Assembly (NCBI GenBank): GCA_023079485.1
Contig: CM041090.1
Location: 11,344,519-11,408,518, forward strand
Origin: Archilochus colubris
Lineage: Eukaryota; Chordata; Aves; Apodiformes; Trochilidae
Direction of reading: 5' to 3'
Length of the DNA: 64,000 nucleotides
In this document: piece by piece, positions 14,601-25,933 of the stretch
Numbering within the stretch: position 1 is the first letter of the stretch
How the letters are laid out: each line of letters begins with the position of its first letter
Program-made: the position numbers and the translations under genes
Notes under the pieces: generated by a model
What the model was told of the DNA's origin: nothing
Seen by the model: only the letters and a program-made list of their open reading frames with translations
The model's database searches: none

Positions 14601-17455
14601 GGATGCAACAGCCACTGAACTTGCCCCTCTTTGCCAACACCCTACTTGAGTATGAAAGACTTGGTACTCTACTGGGGTCTCACAATGAACTGCCACAACC
14701 ACAGGTTCCTAATCTGGAGCAGCTGGCAGCCAGCCAGCCTTCTGTGAAGGGACATGCATTTCATCACAAGTAAGAAAGCATTTAAACTCAGCTAGGAAAG
14801 CTCAGAGATCTGCCCAGTTTTCAGGGCTGTTTTTTTAAGCCCTCTTCTAGGCCTTTTTGGATGGATGAAAGGGAATTCCAGCAGTTTGCGAGTCCTTTTC
14901 TCTACTACATCAGATGTTACACAAGCAATCCCACCATAGGGTGTATATTTGCATTAAGTCAGCTGAGTACCATCTCCTTATAAATGAGGTGGTCAGCCTC
15001 CTGCCCAACTGCTGACATTGTCCTCAGTGGTTTTTACCAGGCCTGACAAAGACTTTCTGTGGCCTTTTCTGTGCTGGGTAAGCAGAACATCTTGGTGAAA
15101 TTCTGTTTGCTGAATCTCCTCAGGTGACCATGGCCAACTTAGACATTCCTTTTGCCATGTTTGCTCCCAAGAATGTTGGGCTGGAAGATAACGACCCCAT
15201 GGTAAGCCTCTTCCAGACTTCCAGAGATATAATATGTGCCTTTTCAGCATCCCTTACACAATATCCATGCTATTCCTTACCTTGAGTACACTGTAGTTTG
15301 TGAACAAAGAAATAGTTATTCAGCTTTGTTTGGTTTCAGGAAATGTCCTGTGCTGATATGCAAATAACAGTTTGCTGCTGTAGCATGTGTTCATTGTCCA
15401 GCTTTCTAATTGCACTATCAGAATATACAGACAGGCTTGATCAACATGATTGGTACTCACCATCTTTGATTTCTTGGGCAGGTCAATCCTCCTGACTCCC
15501 CAGAAACTGAATCTCCTCTGCAAGGCAGCTTGCACTCAGAGGGCTCCAGTGGCAGCAGCACAGGGAACACCCATGATGACTTCGTTATGGTTGACTTTGT
15601 AAGTGCCCTCATCAGTGCTCTCACACAACACCTGCATCTTAGATGGGCTTCAGGTGCATTTGCCCTTGCAAATGATGTAGGAGGAGTTTTCAGTGGGGGT
15701 GGAAAAAGACCCATGATTCACACTTCCAAACTAGAGCTTTACAGCCCCAAAACTGCAAAGACACTCATCCTTAGAACCAGCAGATACAAATTAAGTACTT
15801 TTTCACTTCCCTACCAATGCCTGGGCTTGGTGTCCTAGCTTTAATATCTTAAGGAACCAGATTCCAAGGAAACCCTTTCTTCCAAGTGTTCAGGCTAGCA
15901 CAGACCTTGGTTGTCCTTCAGTTATTTAATCTGCTTTATTGCAGCAATAGTTGTAATGACAAGATGTGTACTGGTATCAGGTAATGACTTTACCTGAGAT
16001 TATGGCAAAGGGGAAGCTAATGTGTCTGGATGGGAATTGACAGCAGTATTTTTGATTCTAGAAACCAGCATTTTCAAAAGATGACATTCTTCCAATGGAC
16101 CTGGGGACGTTTTACAGAGAGTTTCAGAACCCCCCTCAACTCAGCAGCCTCTCCATTGACATTGGAGCACAGTCCATGGCAGAGGATTTGGTATGGAACC
16201 CTGAAATTTCTGTTTGTGGGAATCACATGTTCTTACAATACTCTCCCTAGTTAAAAAAAAAAAAATAAAGTATCTTCATCCAGTCATATAGTTTGAGTTG
16301 GAAGGGACCTTTAAAGGTCATCTAGTCCAACTCCCCAGCAGTAAGCAGAGACATCTTTAACCAGGTCAGGTTGCTCAGAGCGCCATTCAGCCTGACCTTC
16401 AGTGTTTCCAGGGATGGGACATCTACCACTTCTCTGGGCAACCTGTTCTAGTGTTTCACCACCCTCATCATAAAAGATTTCTTCCTTATATCAAGTCTGA
16501 ATCTACCCACTTTTAGTTTAAAACCATTACCCCTTGGCCTATCACAACAGGTCCTACTACAAAGTTGTTTATATATAGTGTGTATATATATATATATATA
16601 TACTATAAAGCTTGTTTCTTACAAGCACTTTTTAAGTATTGAAAGTCTGTAACAGAGTCTCCCCAGAGCCTGCTCTGGGCTGAGCAAACCCAGCTCTCTC
16701 AGCCTGTCCTCACAGGAGAGATGCTTCAGCCCTGTGATTGTTTTTGTGGCCTCCTCTGGACTCTCTCAGACAGCTCCATGTCTTTCCTGTGCTTCCCTGA
16801 AGAGAGGCCCCTTATGTTCTAGACTAATGCAGATTTGTTAGTGGCCCTCCTGAGCTTCTGAAACTCCTGTGCTTACCTTCAAGCTGAAAGCTGTTGCCTC
16901 ATGCTTGCTGTGGCTGCTCTTCAAGCCCCCATACTCATCCCACCTCCGTGGCAGACCAGGCCTGTTCTTGCAGGCTGAGCTGAGGTAGAATCCTGGCGTG
17001 GCTGGTCAGGTGTGCTTGGACCAGCACAGTATTGGGCTTTGTAACAGAGTGTGGAGAAAACTGGCATGAAAGGCCATGAGCTGGAGGTGTTTTGGAGGCA
17101 GTGACACAGGAGCAGTTCATGGCGGGAACCATGCAGGGTAAGGCCCCAGCGTGGCCGCTGTTCCTGAGGAACAGACACGCTCTGGGCAGAGTGCTGGTCT
17201 CAGAGACACTTGCTGGATGCTGCTAGAGGACTCCTGGCACGTGGGAAGGGGGAGCCAGAGCAGTGGAGAGGGGTTGTGTGACTGAGAAATGGAATTTTTG
17301 CCTTGGAGTGTGTGCTTAAAGCTTCCTCTTACCTGCTGTGAGTGAATCCTTACCTGCGCCTTTCTTTGCCCTTCCAGGACTCATTACCAGAGAAGCTGGC
17401 AGTCCATGAGAAAAACGTCAAAGAGTTTGATGCCTTTGTAGAAACCTTGCAGTGA
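2637..17455 (+). CDS. ATG13: ATG13, autophagy-related protein 13 (16 coding exons, complete)
   Basis: Coding exons: 2637-2705, 3502-3582, 4193-4312, 4617-4663, 5204-5344, 6365-6405, 6862-6958, 7319-7417, 8141-8231, 12299-12409, 13106-13239, 14325-14442, 15124-15201, 15482-15598, 16062-16190, 17378-17455. Every join is GT-AG and in phase, giving 516 residues, close to the human form. The start is the ATG of [16 protein letters not shown], 13 nt after an acceptor. ATG13 is the regulatory scaffold of the ULK1-RB1CC1-ATG101 complex that starts autophagosome formation. The N-terminal ~190 residues are the HORMA domain that pairs with ATG101. A disordered Ser/Pro/Thr-rich middle follows, and it is the ULK1-phosphorylated region in the family. 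A conserved LC3-interacting motif DDFVMV sits at about residues 441-446. The C terminus ends [12 protein letters not shown]...FVETLQ, which is the ULK1-binding tail in the family. No frameshift or lesion was seen. Assignment rests on recognising the protein throughout and on synteny. Confidence 0.97.
8232..12298 (+). other. ATG13 large intron between coding exons 9 and 10
   Basis: A 4.1-kb intron bounded by CAG|GTAAGA and a strong pyrimidine tract with TTAG. It carries a CT-rich microsatellite (10491-10548). I found no recognisable transposon, RNA gene or extra exon. Open frames inside it, including the Arg/Glu-rich one that reads through the CT repeat, are chance. Confidence 0.7.
10491..10548. 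repeat. (CT)n microsatellite and polypyrimidine tract
   Basis: A T-run is followed by about nine CT units, an interruption (ccctcctcacctttcttt) and a second CT run. It is an almost pure pyrimidine tract of roughly 55 nt on the plus strand. It lies deep in an ATG13 intron, more than 1.7 kb from the next exon, so it is unlikely to act as a splice tract. Confidence 0.9.
12299..12409 (+). other. ATG13: ATG13 37-codon symmetric exon, probable cassette
   Basis: This 111-nt exon begins and ends on codon boundaries and encodes [15 protein letters not shown]...NAAHPHQ. It corresponds to the 37-residue block absent from the shorter (480-residue) human ATG13 isoform, so skipping would keep the frame. 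The acceptor has a long pyrimidine tract and the donor is CAG|GTACTT, a weaker donor than those of its neighbours. Alternative use here is inferred from family knowledge, not shown by the DNA. Confidence 0.75.
13467..13509. repeat. 22-bp direct tandem duplication
   Basis: The unit 'actgttaaattatcactttta' appears twice with a 22-bp period inside an ATG13 intron. It is a recent-looking replication slippage product and no function is suggested. Confidence 0.85.
16280..16830 (-). repeat. CR1 LINE fragment in last ATG13 intron, interrupted by (TA)n
   Basis: From the left end it reads as the CR1 3' tail in reverse: 'gagttggaagggacctttaa', 'ccaactcccc', 'aggtcaggttgctcagagc', 'tctctgggcaacctgttcta', then further diverged text including 'cccagctctctcagcctgtc'. 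The orientation is therefore antisense to ATG13. A TA microsatellite (about 16569-16602) splits the copy. It lacks an open frame and is clearly older than the copies at 1477 and 35118. The right edge is approximate. Confidence 0.88.
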
Positions 17456-20385
17456 AGCTGGTTTCCAGTTTTGCTGCAGCAGTTTTTCCTCAAGGCATCT
17501 TGGAGAATGATGCCAACGTGGATCCCTGTCGCCCCTACTCTGCCTTTTGTCTCACTCTGACTCGTTCCTTCCAACAAGTGAGCTTTCTTCAATTGCTCTC
17601 TTCAACAGCAGATACAGCTCATCTGCCCATTTTCCTCAACATCACCACTGCATAATTCTGGACTGCTTTTCCTGCTCACAGTCAGTTTTTAACTTAAGAC
17701 TTCAGTAGGGAAGTCAAGCTGCGATGTATGAAACATTTTCTCCTCAGTCTCTGCTCTGTGTGGAGGGGCGTTGTGAAAAGTTGCCATGTGCTTCCTCCAA
17801 AGGTCCTATGGTGTAAATTCCCTAGGTAACTTCTTGCTAACAGACTTTTTCCTGAATGCTGTTAGAGCACAGAAAGCTTTGGTTCGTTTTCAGGGTCCGT
17901 GAGTTCAGCAGGCTCACGAGTTTTAACTCCAGGACATCCATTCCACAGAACGGGGGCATTTCATCCTGACTTCAGTGTGAGTGCCTGGAGCCCAGGGAGA
18001 GACATCATCCTCGGGACCTGTGTAACACAAGTTACCTTCTCCTCCTTCTAAGGAGCTGGGTCTCTAGACAGTCACTTTGTACGAGGCCTTCTGTTACTCT
18101 GGCTGATAAGCAGGAGTGAAACTACAGAAGTGCTTTCCATGTTTCCTTCCCGAGTGCACTGACACTCGGCCATGCTGAGTTTACCAGTGTTGACTGTTGG
18201 CAAGCCTGCACCTAGCAGCTGTGATGATGCTGAATTCATAGTCTCTGCTTTTGAAATTAACTGTAAATACTAGAAATCCTATTTCTTTAGGGTTATGTAA
18301 CTAGCAGTCTTAGTCTAAGATTCTTTCCTCTAGCCCTTCCAAATCCTCCTGCTTTATGGTTAATAGATGATCTTAAGAATCAAGAAATATTTATTGCTTT
18401 CAAAAAAAAACTCTATTTAAAAGATGTTGTTTTCATGTAGTAGTGTGGGTCATTCTGTCCTGGATCACTGCAGACAGCAAGTGTGCCATGGAACCCTGGC
18501 CAGTGAGACTGGTCTCTCTCTCTTTGCAGGATATTTATTTTCTAAGGCAGACTTAAGTATTCTAATATAATACTCTGTTTTGGGGACTATGTGTCCATTA
18601 CATCCTGTCAGGGCCCACTGATAGAATGAAATGCACACATCAGTGGAGTGGGGTGGCAGGGACTTGGTGAAAAGCTGTATTCTGTTAGGTGTGGATAAAT
18701 TTGCAGTGCCATTCAGAAGGCAGCTTTGTTATAGCAGCACATTTTGGAGAGCTTACGGTACTTTTTAGTCAGCTGGCTTTTTATTAGCTGAAATTTTATT
18801 TTTGTAATGAGCTGGCTATCAACAGCATGACTGGCTGGCAGTGCAGTGTGGCTGATTCAGCTGTTGTGTGTCTTCTGCCTGGTGTAAGAACGGGAGGAGA
18901 AACAGTGGCACTAAACATAAACTTAGATAAGACAGGTCTTGTGGTTTCTCTTTCCTTCTCTCTCCAGTGAGCAACTGCAAGACCCCTGACTGTCCTAAAA
19001 CACTCTTCTCTTCTTTCTGCAGAAGTGGGGTTGTGTTGCCTCAGTGCTGAGGAACTTTATTTCCTTATGGTGACTTAAGTAACCAGCCTTCTGGTCAGTG
19101 TGATGTGGCAGCTTCTACAACTTTGCTGCATTCTTAATTGAAAGAGATTACTGGCAGATGACAAGAGAACCCCACCTCACTAGAACACTATTTCTATACC
19201 ACTTCAAGAGCAAGGAACCAAGCTGAGAGCTTACTGTAAGGTCAGAGCAAGACAATGCTTTGAACTTTACCAACTTCCTTTCTGTTGAGTGATGTATTTG
19301 GTGGGAGGACACCTGAGCTCTAAAAGTTGAGAGATTTATTGAAGAGAAGCTGCTCACCAGAGCCCTTTAAGCTCACTCAACCAGTGCAACTTTTCAGCAA
19401 CCTCACACAGAAATTGCTCAGTCCTTGCAAAATAGGGTGCACAGACATTTAAGAAAGCTTCCAAGATAAGCAGCTTGCAAGAGGGCTTAAGTTACATGAG
19501 TTTTAACAAATAAATACTTGATCCCCACAGCTAAGGCAATCTTGGTTTACAGGTGGAAAGGGTCATAGAAGGGTGCAGGAACACAAGGAATTAATGGCTC
19601 AACTTGCTCTCACCTCTGCTCAGTTGGTCTCTGCATTCTTGTTGAAAGCAGCTCAGAGGTTGTTGCTGTTGCCTCCCTCTTAACATACAGGCTGTGCTTG
19701 GGAAAGTGACAGGATCTGGGCTGCAAAGCAGCAGAGATGAGGTAAAGTGCTGGTTCACACTTCATGAAGAAGATCAGAGCTGGTTGAACTTCATCTAACC
19801 AGTGCTACTGCTGTCCTCCCACTGACAAGTGGTGGAGCTGGCAGAAGCCATGCTATCCTTGCTCATCCTCTCCAGGAGGTCCCCAGAGCCAAATATTTCT
19901 GCATATTTGCTGATGCAGTTCCTAACATGGCTACAGCTCCCACATCCCATAAGGCAGACCATCAGTATGGCATGGTTTTTTCTACTTCAAAAGGCTGAAG
20001 AATTGCCTATATAAGCTGCTAGTGTTGAGCTGGATGACCATAGCAATAAAGAGATTCTCTAGGGCTGAGTTATGTGCCTCTTTTCTGGACATTCCTTGGC
20101 TTCAACACATAGTTGCTACATCTAGGCTCTGAGTTCCCTGACCACTGCTCTGCTTCAGGAAAGCTCGAGCTGCTGCTGTGGCCTGCCACAGATTGTGTTA
20201 TGAAGGCTGTTTTCTTTTATCACCTGTCTGCTCAGTTCTGTGTTAAGGACAGTATGTTTGTAGCTGCTGATTTACAGATACTTTGGGTGAAGGGGAAGGT
20301 TCCTAAGTTTTATTGTTTTGGAAATAGTCTCCAATGTACTTCAAGTATTCAAAGAATTTCCAATAAAACTTTTACATAAGGAACA
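17456..20385 (+). other. ATG13: ATG13 3' untranslated region (end inferred)
   Basis: It starts at the base after the TGA stop of ATG13. The region has no coding exon and contains AT-rich stretches typical of 3'UTRs, for example around 18240-18420. Canonical AATAAA hexamers occur at 19509-19514, 20045-20050 and 20362-20367. The last is followed within ~20 nt by a plausible cleavage region, so the UTR could be up to about 2.9 kb with shorter alternative ends. The true end needs transcript data. Confidence 0.5.
20362..20367 (+). terminator. Candidate distal ATG13 polyadenylation signal
   Basis: AATAAA, followed by an A/T-rich stretch and then GT/T-rich sequence ('cttgtgctttcctctg'), which resembles a downstream element. 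Alternative hexamers lie at 20045 and 19509. Confidence 0.45.
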
Positions 20386-20799
20386 CTGTCTTGTGCTTTC
20401 CTCTGCATATAGTGAACAGGTCTGGGAGAGTCCCAGCCTCAAGTCTTTCTCCTCTGGGAATGGGATGGTCAGAGAGCTCCCTGTCAGTGCAGGATGGTGC
20501 AGGGTAAAATGCACTGGTGCTGTGTTACCTTTGGAGCAGTAAGCAGGATACTGATGAGCCTGCCTTACTGGAAGAAGGAGAGTGAGGAAAAGACATCTCC
20601 AAAATGAAGGGATGGGAAGAAAAACAAAACACACCAGCAGAGTTTGTTTTGTACTTGGTTCTTACTGATGTATTTAAAAGGAGTGTGGGAATGTTTTAAT
20701 CTCAGAGAAGACTTAAAAAAGACTTAAGATGTGGAAAGAACTGGTGTGGTTATCCCAGCAGCAAGGGATGTTGGTCAAAGAGCATCCTGCTTGGCAAGT

Positions 20800-21062
20800 G
20801 TAGCTCGTGCCTGTCTGATAACCAGATAACAGCTGTATATTGCTTAAATTAGCCCTGATTAACACATGATGTTACAGTGCTAACACCTCCCCTTCAAAGG
20901 GAAGACAAGATGGTAAAAGTCTGTGTGTAAATGTAACAACTGCTGATTTCAGCTGCAGTGTAAAGGGTGTCTGGTCATCACAGAGAAAGAGCAGTGGATA
21001 AAAGGGTAGGAATAAAGGAAAACCAAGAAAAATTACTTCATATTGGAAGCATCTAAAAGAGC
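20800..21062 (+). repeat. Unclassified interspersed repeat, copy A
   Basis: This stretch aligns with 53125-53400 in the same orientation. Shared landmarks in order are a 'tgtctgataa' block, 'attgcttaaa', 'gctaacac', 'taacaa', 'agctgcagt.taaagg', 'ctggtcat' and 'atattggaagc'. The two copies are clearly related but diverged by substitutions and small indels. I do not recognise the family. Composition and lack of coding content would fit an old retroviral LTR or a non-autonomous element, but no terminal motif or target duplication could be fixed. Confidence 0.65.
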
Positions 21063-22349
21063 TATAAAGTTATAAATATTCCAGTTTGGGGAGCAAGGAT
21101 AACTATTAAAATGATCTTTTCTTAAACTTACCTTCAGGCATTAATACACTAAGCAAGGTATCCCATTGCAACATTATAAATACTGATTTATCTACAGCAT
21201 GTATGTGTGTACTTACTCATTTCATGAATGTGCAAAAGACTGCACAGTATGGGGAGAGATGAAACTACTGGCAAATTCACATAAAATGTCCTGTGATACC
21301 TGGGCCTCTGTTTCAGGGCTTTCATTATCTACTCTCTTCACCAGTAAGATAAGAGATGGGAAACCTTGTGACAGAACAGTGATTAATCATCACCAAGCAA
21401 ATGAACAAGCAAATATCACCCAATTATGATCTTATTGCACTTTTAAAACAAGTCAGATCTCCTCAGAATAATATCCTTAAGGCCACAAGACAGCTACACA
21501 TGGAAACATGCAGTTGCAAAGGTGTTTTAAGTACTGTCCCATCCTGCCCACAGCACTACCCCAGGGACAGGCCCACCAAGAACTGAAGTACTGTCCAGGG
21601 AGTTACAGAGGTAGCCAATAAATCAGACTACAAGGACCATATGCAAAGTGTTAACTGTGAAGAGATGCCAAAAATACATTTGGCTTCTTGTGTATGACCC
21701 AACAGCTTGTCACAAGTCACACAAGTCAAACAGCAGCATGTGGCAGGAGAGCTGGCAGCTCTGGGAAGCCCTTAGTTGGACAGCTTGTATGGAATAACAA
21801 AACCAAAAAAAAACCCAAAAAGAAACACAGTATGGTGGTGTAGAAATCCAAGTGTTAACAGCATTAACACAGCATCCAGGTAAGGCCAGTAGCCAGGGCT
21901 CAGGCCACTGCTTGATGGTGATGCTTTCAAGCTCCAGTGCTCTCTGTTCTGCTCCTGTACACACACCCAGGATTAAGTTAGCCAGCTCATTTTAACTGGG
22001 GAGCTTGCAGGTGGCTCCTACTTGGGATCTGCTGATAGCCACAAGATATGGCACTGTCTGAGCCTGCCTCTGGGAAAGGGCAGTCTTAGGCAGATTGCTC
22101 ATCAGACAGGGAGGCAGTAAAATGGGAGCCCTGTTCAGGGAAGAAACAACTTGCAATACTTCATTCTTGTTTTAATTTGTTTCCAGCCTGAGGCTCCTCC
22201 ACACTGGTATTTCTTCCCAGAGTTATTCCCAGAGGAGATATTTCATACTCACTTTCCTCCCTCTCTGCACATCTGTGGTTGGTAGCCAAACTTCCATTTT
22301 TTGTACATGTGCCACAGCTGCTACCACTTGACAGACACGCCTAGAGCTG

Positions 22350-25300
22350 GGATTACATTTTGATTTTTATTGAAATACAAAAAGTGCAAACTGTGAAATA
22401 CAAGATTGGTGCAGATTAGAAGGGAATAAGCAGAGTGAACCGTGAAAACCCCAGCCCTGCACCTAAATCAGCAACAACACAAAAAGAAAGGCAGGGAACA
22501 CCAGCAACAAAAGGAAAGCCCAAAATTTTTGCACAGGAGCTCCCGTGCGTTTAGGAGGAAACAGGAACCAAACAAACCCCCGGCTCTCTCTCAAATTAGC
22601 AAACATTGCCACAAGGCATCCGAGATGTCCCAGCCCCCCTGCACCACCCAAAAGCTCCGTGTCAATACCCAGCTTGGCCAGGGAGTGATCAGAGGCCATT
22701 AAGACAGCAGGAGGCTTAGTGGGGAATGGTCTAGGTTCTAAAAAACAGAGGGTTGAAGTGTAGAACAAGTACCCCCAGAGAGAGAAATAATGGCTAAATA
22801 GCTAACCTGAAAGATAAGCCAGGAAGGAGACCCTTAGGCAGCTCTACAGCAAGGAGAAAACAAAGACCAAGCCCCCTCATTAGATACCTGGGAGGAGAAA
22901 GGCAGCCCAGCCTGGCCCTGTAAGGAAGCTGAGCAGGCAAGGAGGGGACTGAACCCCCTGGGCTTGGCAGATGCAGGTTCTGGTGGCCACTTACAGGCAC
23001 GCCCAGGCCAGTTCCTTGCCCAGGTCACAGGAGGGATATACAGGGAACACAAGGCATCCAGGAGAGCAGACTGCAGAAGAAGCCCTGTGCAGCTCCAGGG
23101 CCCCTGGCAGCTCGGCATGAGGAGCAGCAGAGGAAAGGGGATATTTACACTGGGTCCCTTCCAGGATTTGCAAGCACTTTCCCACCATGAGCAGTAGCAG
23201 CTTCCTGAACACCCTCCAAATCTGCTCCCTGCAGGCACTAACTGGAGCAGGCTTTTATCCCTGCCTGCAGGGGATGCACCAGGCTCCATTTTGCTAAAAA
23301 AGGAAACAATTTTCAAGAATTCACTAAAAAAAAAGAAAAAAAAGACAAAGAGGGGGAAAAAAAAAGAAGCACCCACCCACCAGACTCTCCAGCCAGACCA
23401 GGCACTTGCAGCAATCCCTGCTCCACCCCTGGAGAGGAGCTAAACCACTCCAATGCTGTTCCTCTAGCAACTGGGCAGGGAATTTTCCTTGCAGAAGGTC
23501 CATGCAGGGCTGGACCTCCCCAGGGAGCCCCATGCCCCAGCACACAGGCAGCTCAGACACCTCTTTAGCCATCCAAGCTGCAGACCTTAACCTTGTTTGT
23601 CCCAGGAAAAGGGAGCTGGATTTGCTATTGCCCTAGGGGCAGTATATAAGTGATATAGGCAAGGCTGCAGATACAGCCAGACCATGGAGTCTCCTCCCAC
23701 ACTGAGTCCTATATAGAGCAGGGTGTCCCAGGAAAAGAAGGGCTGCACTGATGCTCCCAGGCTGTCCAGAAAGCCTGGGTCTTCCCACAAACAATGGGGC
23801 AAATACACCTCTCTCTCCACTGTCCATGCCAGGAGAGTGACTCCTCCACAGCACACCAGCCCTGCTAACTTTATCAGAGATCACAGGTGAATTACAAGCC
23901 AAGTATCTCTACATCCAAAACATTTGTCTGCTGCTGTGAATTATCCTGGCCAAACAGGGAAGACTCCCTGCTCTTGGAAGAAGGAGATTAAGGAGCACTG
24001 TAGCCTCCATAGGCCAAAGTCCCCTAGTATCTAGTGGGGGTCAGAACAAGCCCTTTCCTACACCACCTCAAGCTCCAGCCTTAGTAATGCTCAGGTTGCT
24101 GCTGGCTGTTCCACCCATGTGTTGGTGATGCCTCCTCTGTGCCATCTGGCTGGAGCTGTACAGCCCCACAGAGCTGCCCACCTCCACACCCATCCCCATT
24201 CTACAGCTTGGCAAAATGAGCAATTTCCTTGATACCTGCAGCAGAGGTCACACATTTTGATCACAACTAAGGCACAGACCTTTGGTCAGTGCTTAAAGGC
24301 AGGCTAAAATAATTGTGGAAAAAAAAAAGTTATATTTAGCATCCAGTAGCTTCCTAAAGATTAGTTCTGCTTGGTCCAAAAGATTTGTCCTTGTGGCCAG
24401 ATGCAGCAAGGAGGACTGGCCCAGGCATGCAGGGTACAGCAAAGATATAACACAGCAGTGAAATAAGGCTACAAGTTCTCTCCTAATATCCTGCTGGGCC
24501 CAGGCCAGGAGAGGGACCTGTTTCAGCTCAGGTAAGGGGAATGCTGAAGCCCAAACCTAACAGTAATGCCCTAACAGCATAGCAGCTGCTTTGGGAAGGT
24601 GCCAGACCCACCCCACTCTGAGCCTGCCTTGCAGAGAATCCCATCTCTCCAGTTGTGCCTACAGCACACAGGATGCACCTGACCAGGCTTTCATGGCAGA
24701 ACAGAATTAAGGTAAGAACTGAGGAGACAGGGCAAGGGCCCTTGGCATGATGGAGTGGCTGTTCCTTCACAGCTTTGGCACGTGAGTTCTCAGCACCTGG
24801 GCAGAAATTTATGGTCCAGGCCTGGTGCACCCCAGGGTGAGGGTTAGCCCAAGTGCCTAGACCTTCCCTCAAGGCCATGTTCTCGGTTATATTGTGCTGG
24901 AGAAAGTTCTGCTCAAAAAGACAATTACCCAAGGTGGTCTGTGCCAGCCAGCACAGATACATATGCCTGACAAAGAGGAGGAGGTTTGGTGCTGCTGTCA
25001 CAAGTAAAGGCAGAGATCTTCAGTGCTCCCTGCATAATCAGGTTCACCAGCTTCAAGGGACCCCAGCCAGCCCCCGACCCACATCCAGGTCTTGGAAATG
25101 CTGCTGGAATGACAAACATGCCTGAACCTGGGTAACTGCAGGAGGCACCTCACCCACTGCACCTCAGGAAACACTGAATTGTATCTCAAGTGGGTGACCC
25201 CACAGGGTTAGGGCTGAGTTCAGCTTCCTTGTATTGGAGTCTGACAGGAGACAGAACCCATGTGCTGTGAGCCTGTCCTTCACTTGCCTGCCACAAGCAT

Positions 25301-25933
25301 GGTGTCTGGAGTGACATTTTGGCGTTTGCAAGTGCAGGACAGGCTGCTCCCTGAAGCACAAGGGCTGCCTGGCTCCCTTCCCTGCTGCTTCAGGTGCCAC
25401 TGGGGAAAGGCAGGATGCACATTCAGTGCAGAGAGATGGCACTTGCAGCAAGAACATCCCTGCCACAAAACCCAGCAAACCTGCCCTAGCCCAGACAGCC
25501 CAGCTGAAGCAAGGGATGGGAGGGGAGGGTTGAGCTGGGGCTGTTGGGAGCTTAAACAAAAAAGATCATTGCTGAGGAAGGGACCAGGAGGGCAGAAAAA
25601 CTGCACGTGGGGGAAAGGAAGAAAGGAAGTCAGGCCATCTGATAAGAGTGGCAGGGTGGTGATGAGCCCTGGAGGAGCTGCACAGACTGGCAGGTAGGTT
25701 AGGGCTCCACTCCCAGCAGCTGGGAGAACAGGTCCCCTTCCCATCCAGAGCAGCAGGTCTCCTGCTCATTAATTTACACACCTTCTCCACTATCTCCACA
25801 GCCCTCACTCTGCTCATCACCCAGAGGATCAATGGTCCCTTTGCACTGGAGACAGCTTGCTCACAGCTCCAAGACAAGGTGGGAAAGAAGATGGGAAGGT
25901 GGGCACAGTGTGCTGGTGTGAGCTGACCTGGGT
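22350..25933 (-). other. ARHGAP1: ARHGAP1 3' untranslated region (end inferred)
   Basis: On the minus strand this follows the TAG/TGA-terminated last coding exon of ARHGAP1 and runs to the only good AATAAA found downstream (22371-22366). That implies a 3'UTR of about 3.6 kb without introns. The stretch has no conserved reading frame. The longest minus-strand frame (22834-23376) is a shadow that includes a poly-Phe run from an A/G-rich tract on the plus strand (23324-23368). Internal alternative ends are possible. Confidence 0.55.
22366..22371 (-). terminator. Candidate ARHGAP1 polyadenylation signal
   Basis: The plus strand reads TTTATT, so the minus strand is AATAAA. It sits in 'tttcaataaaaatc', the only canonical hexamer I found on this strand between the stop codon and the ATG13 3' end. 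Confidence 0.6.
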
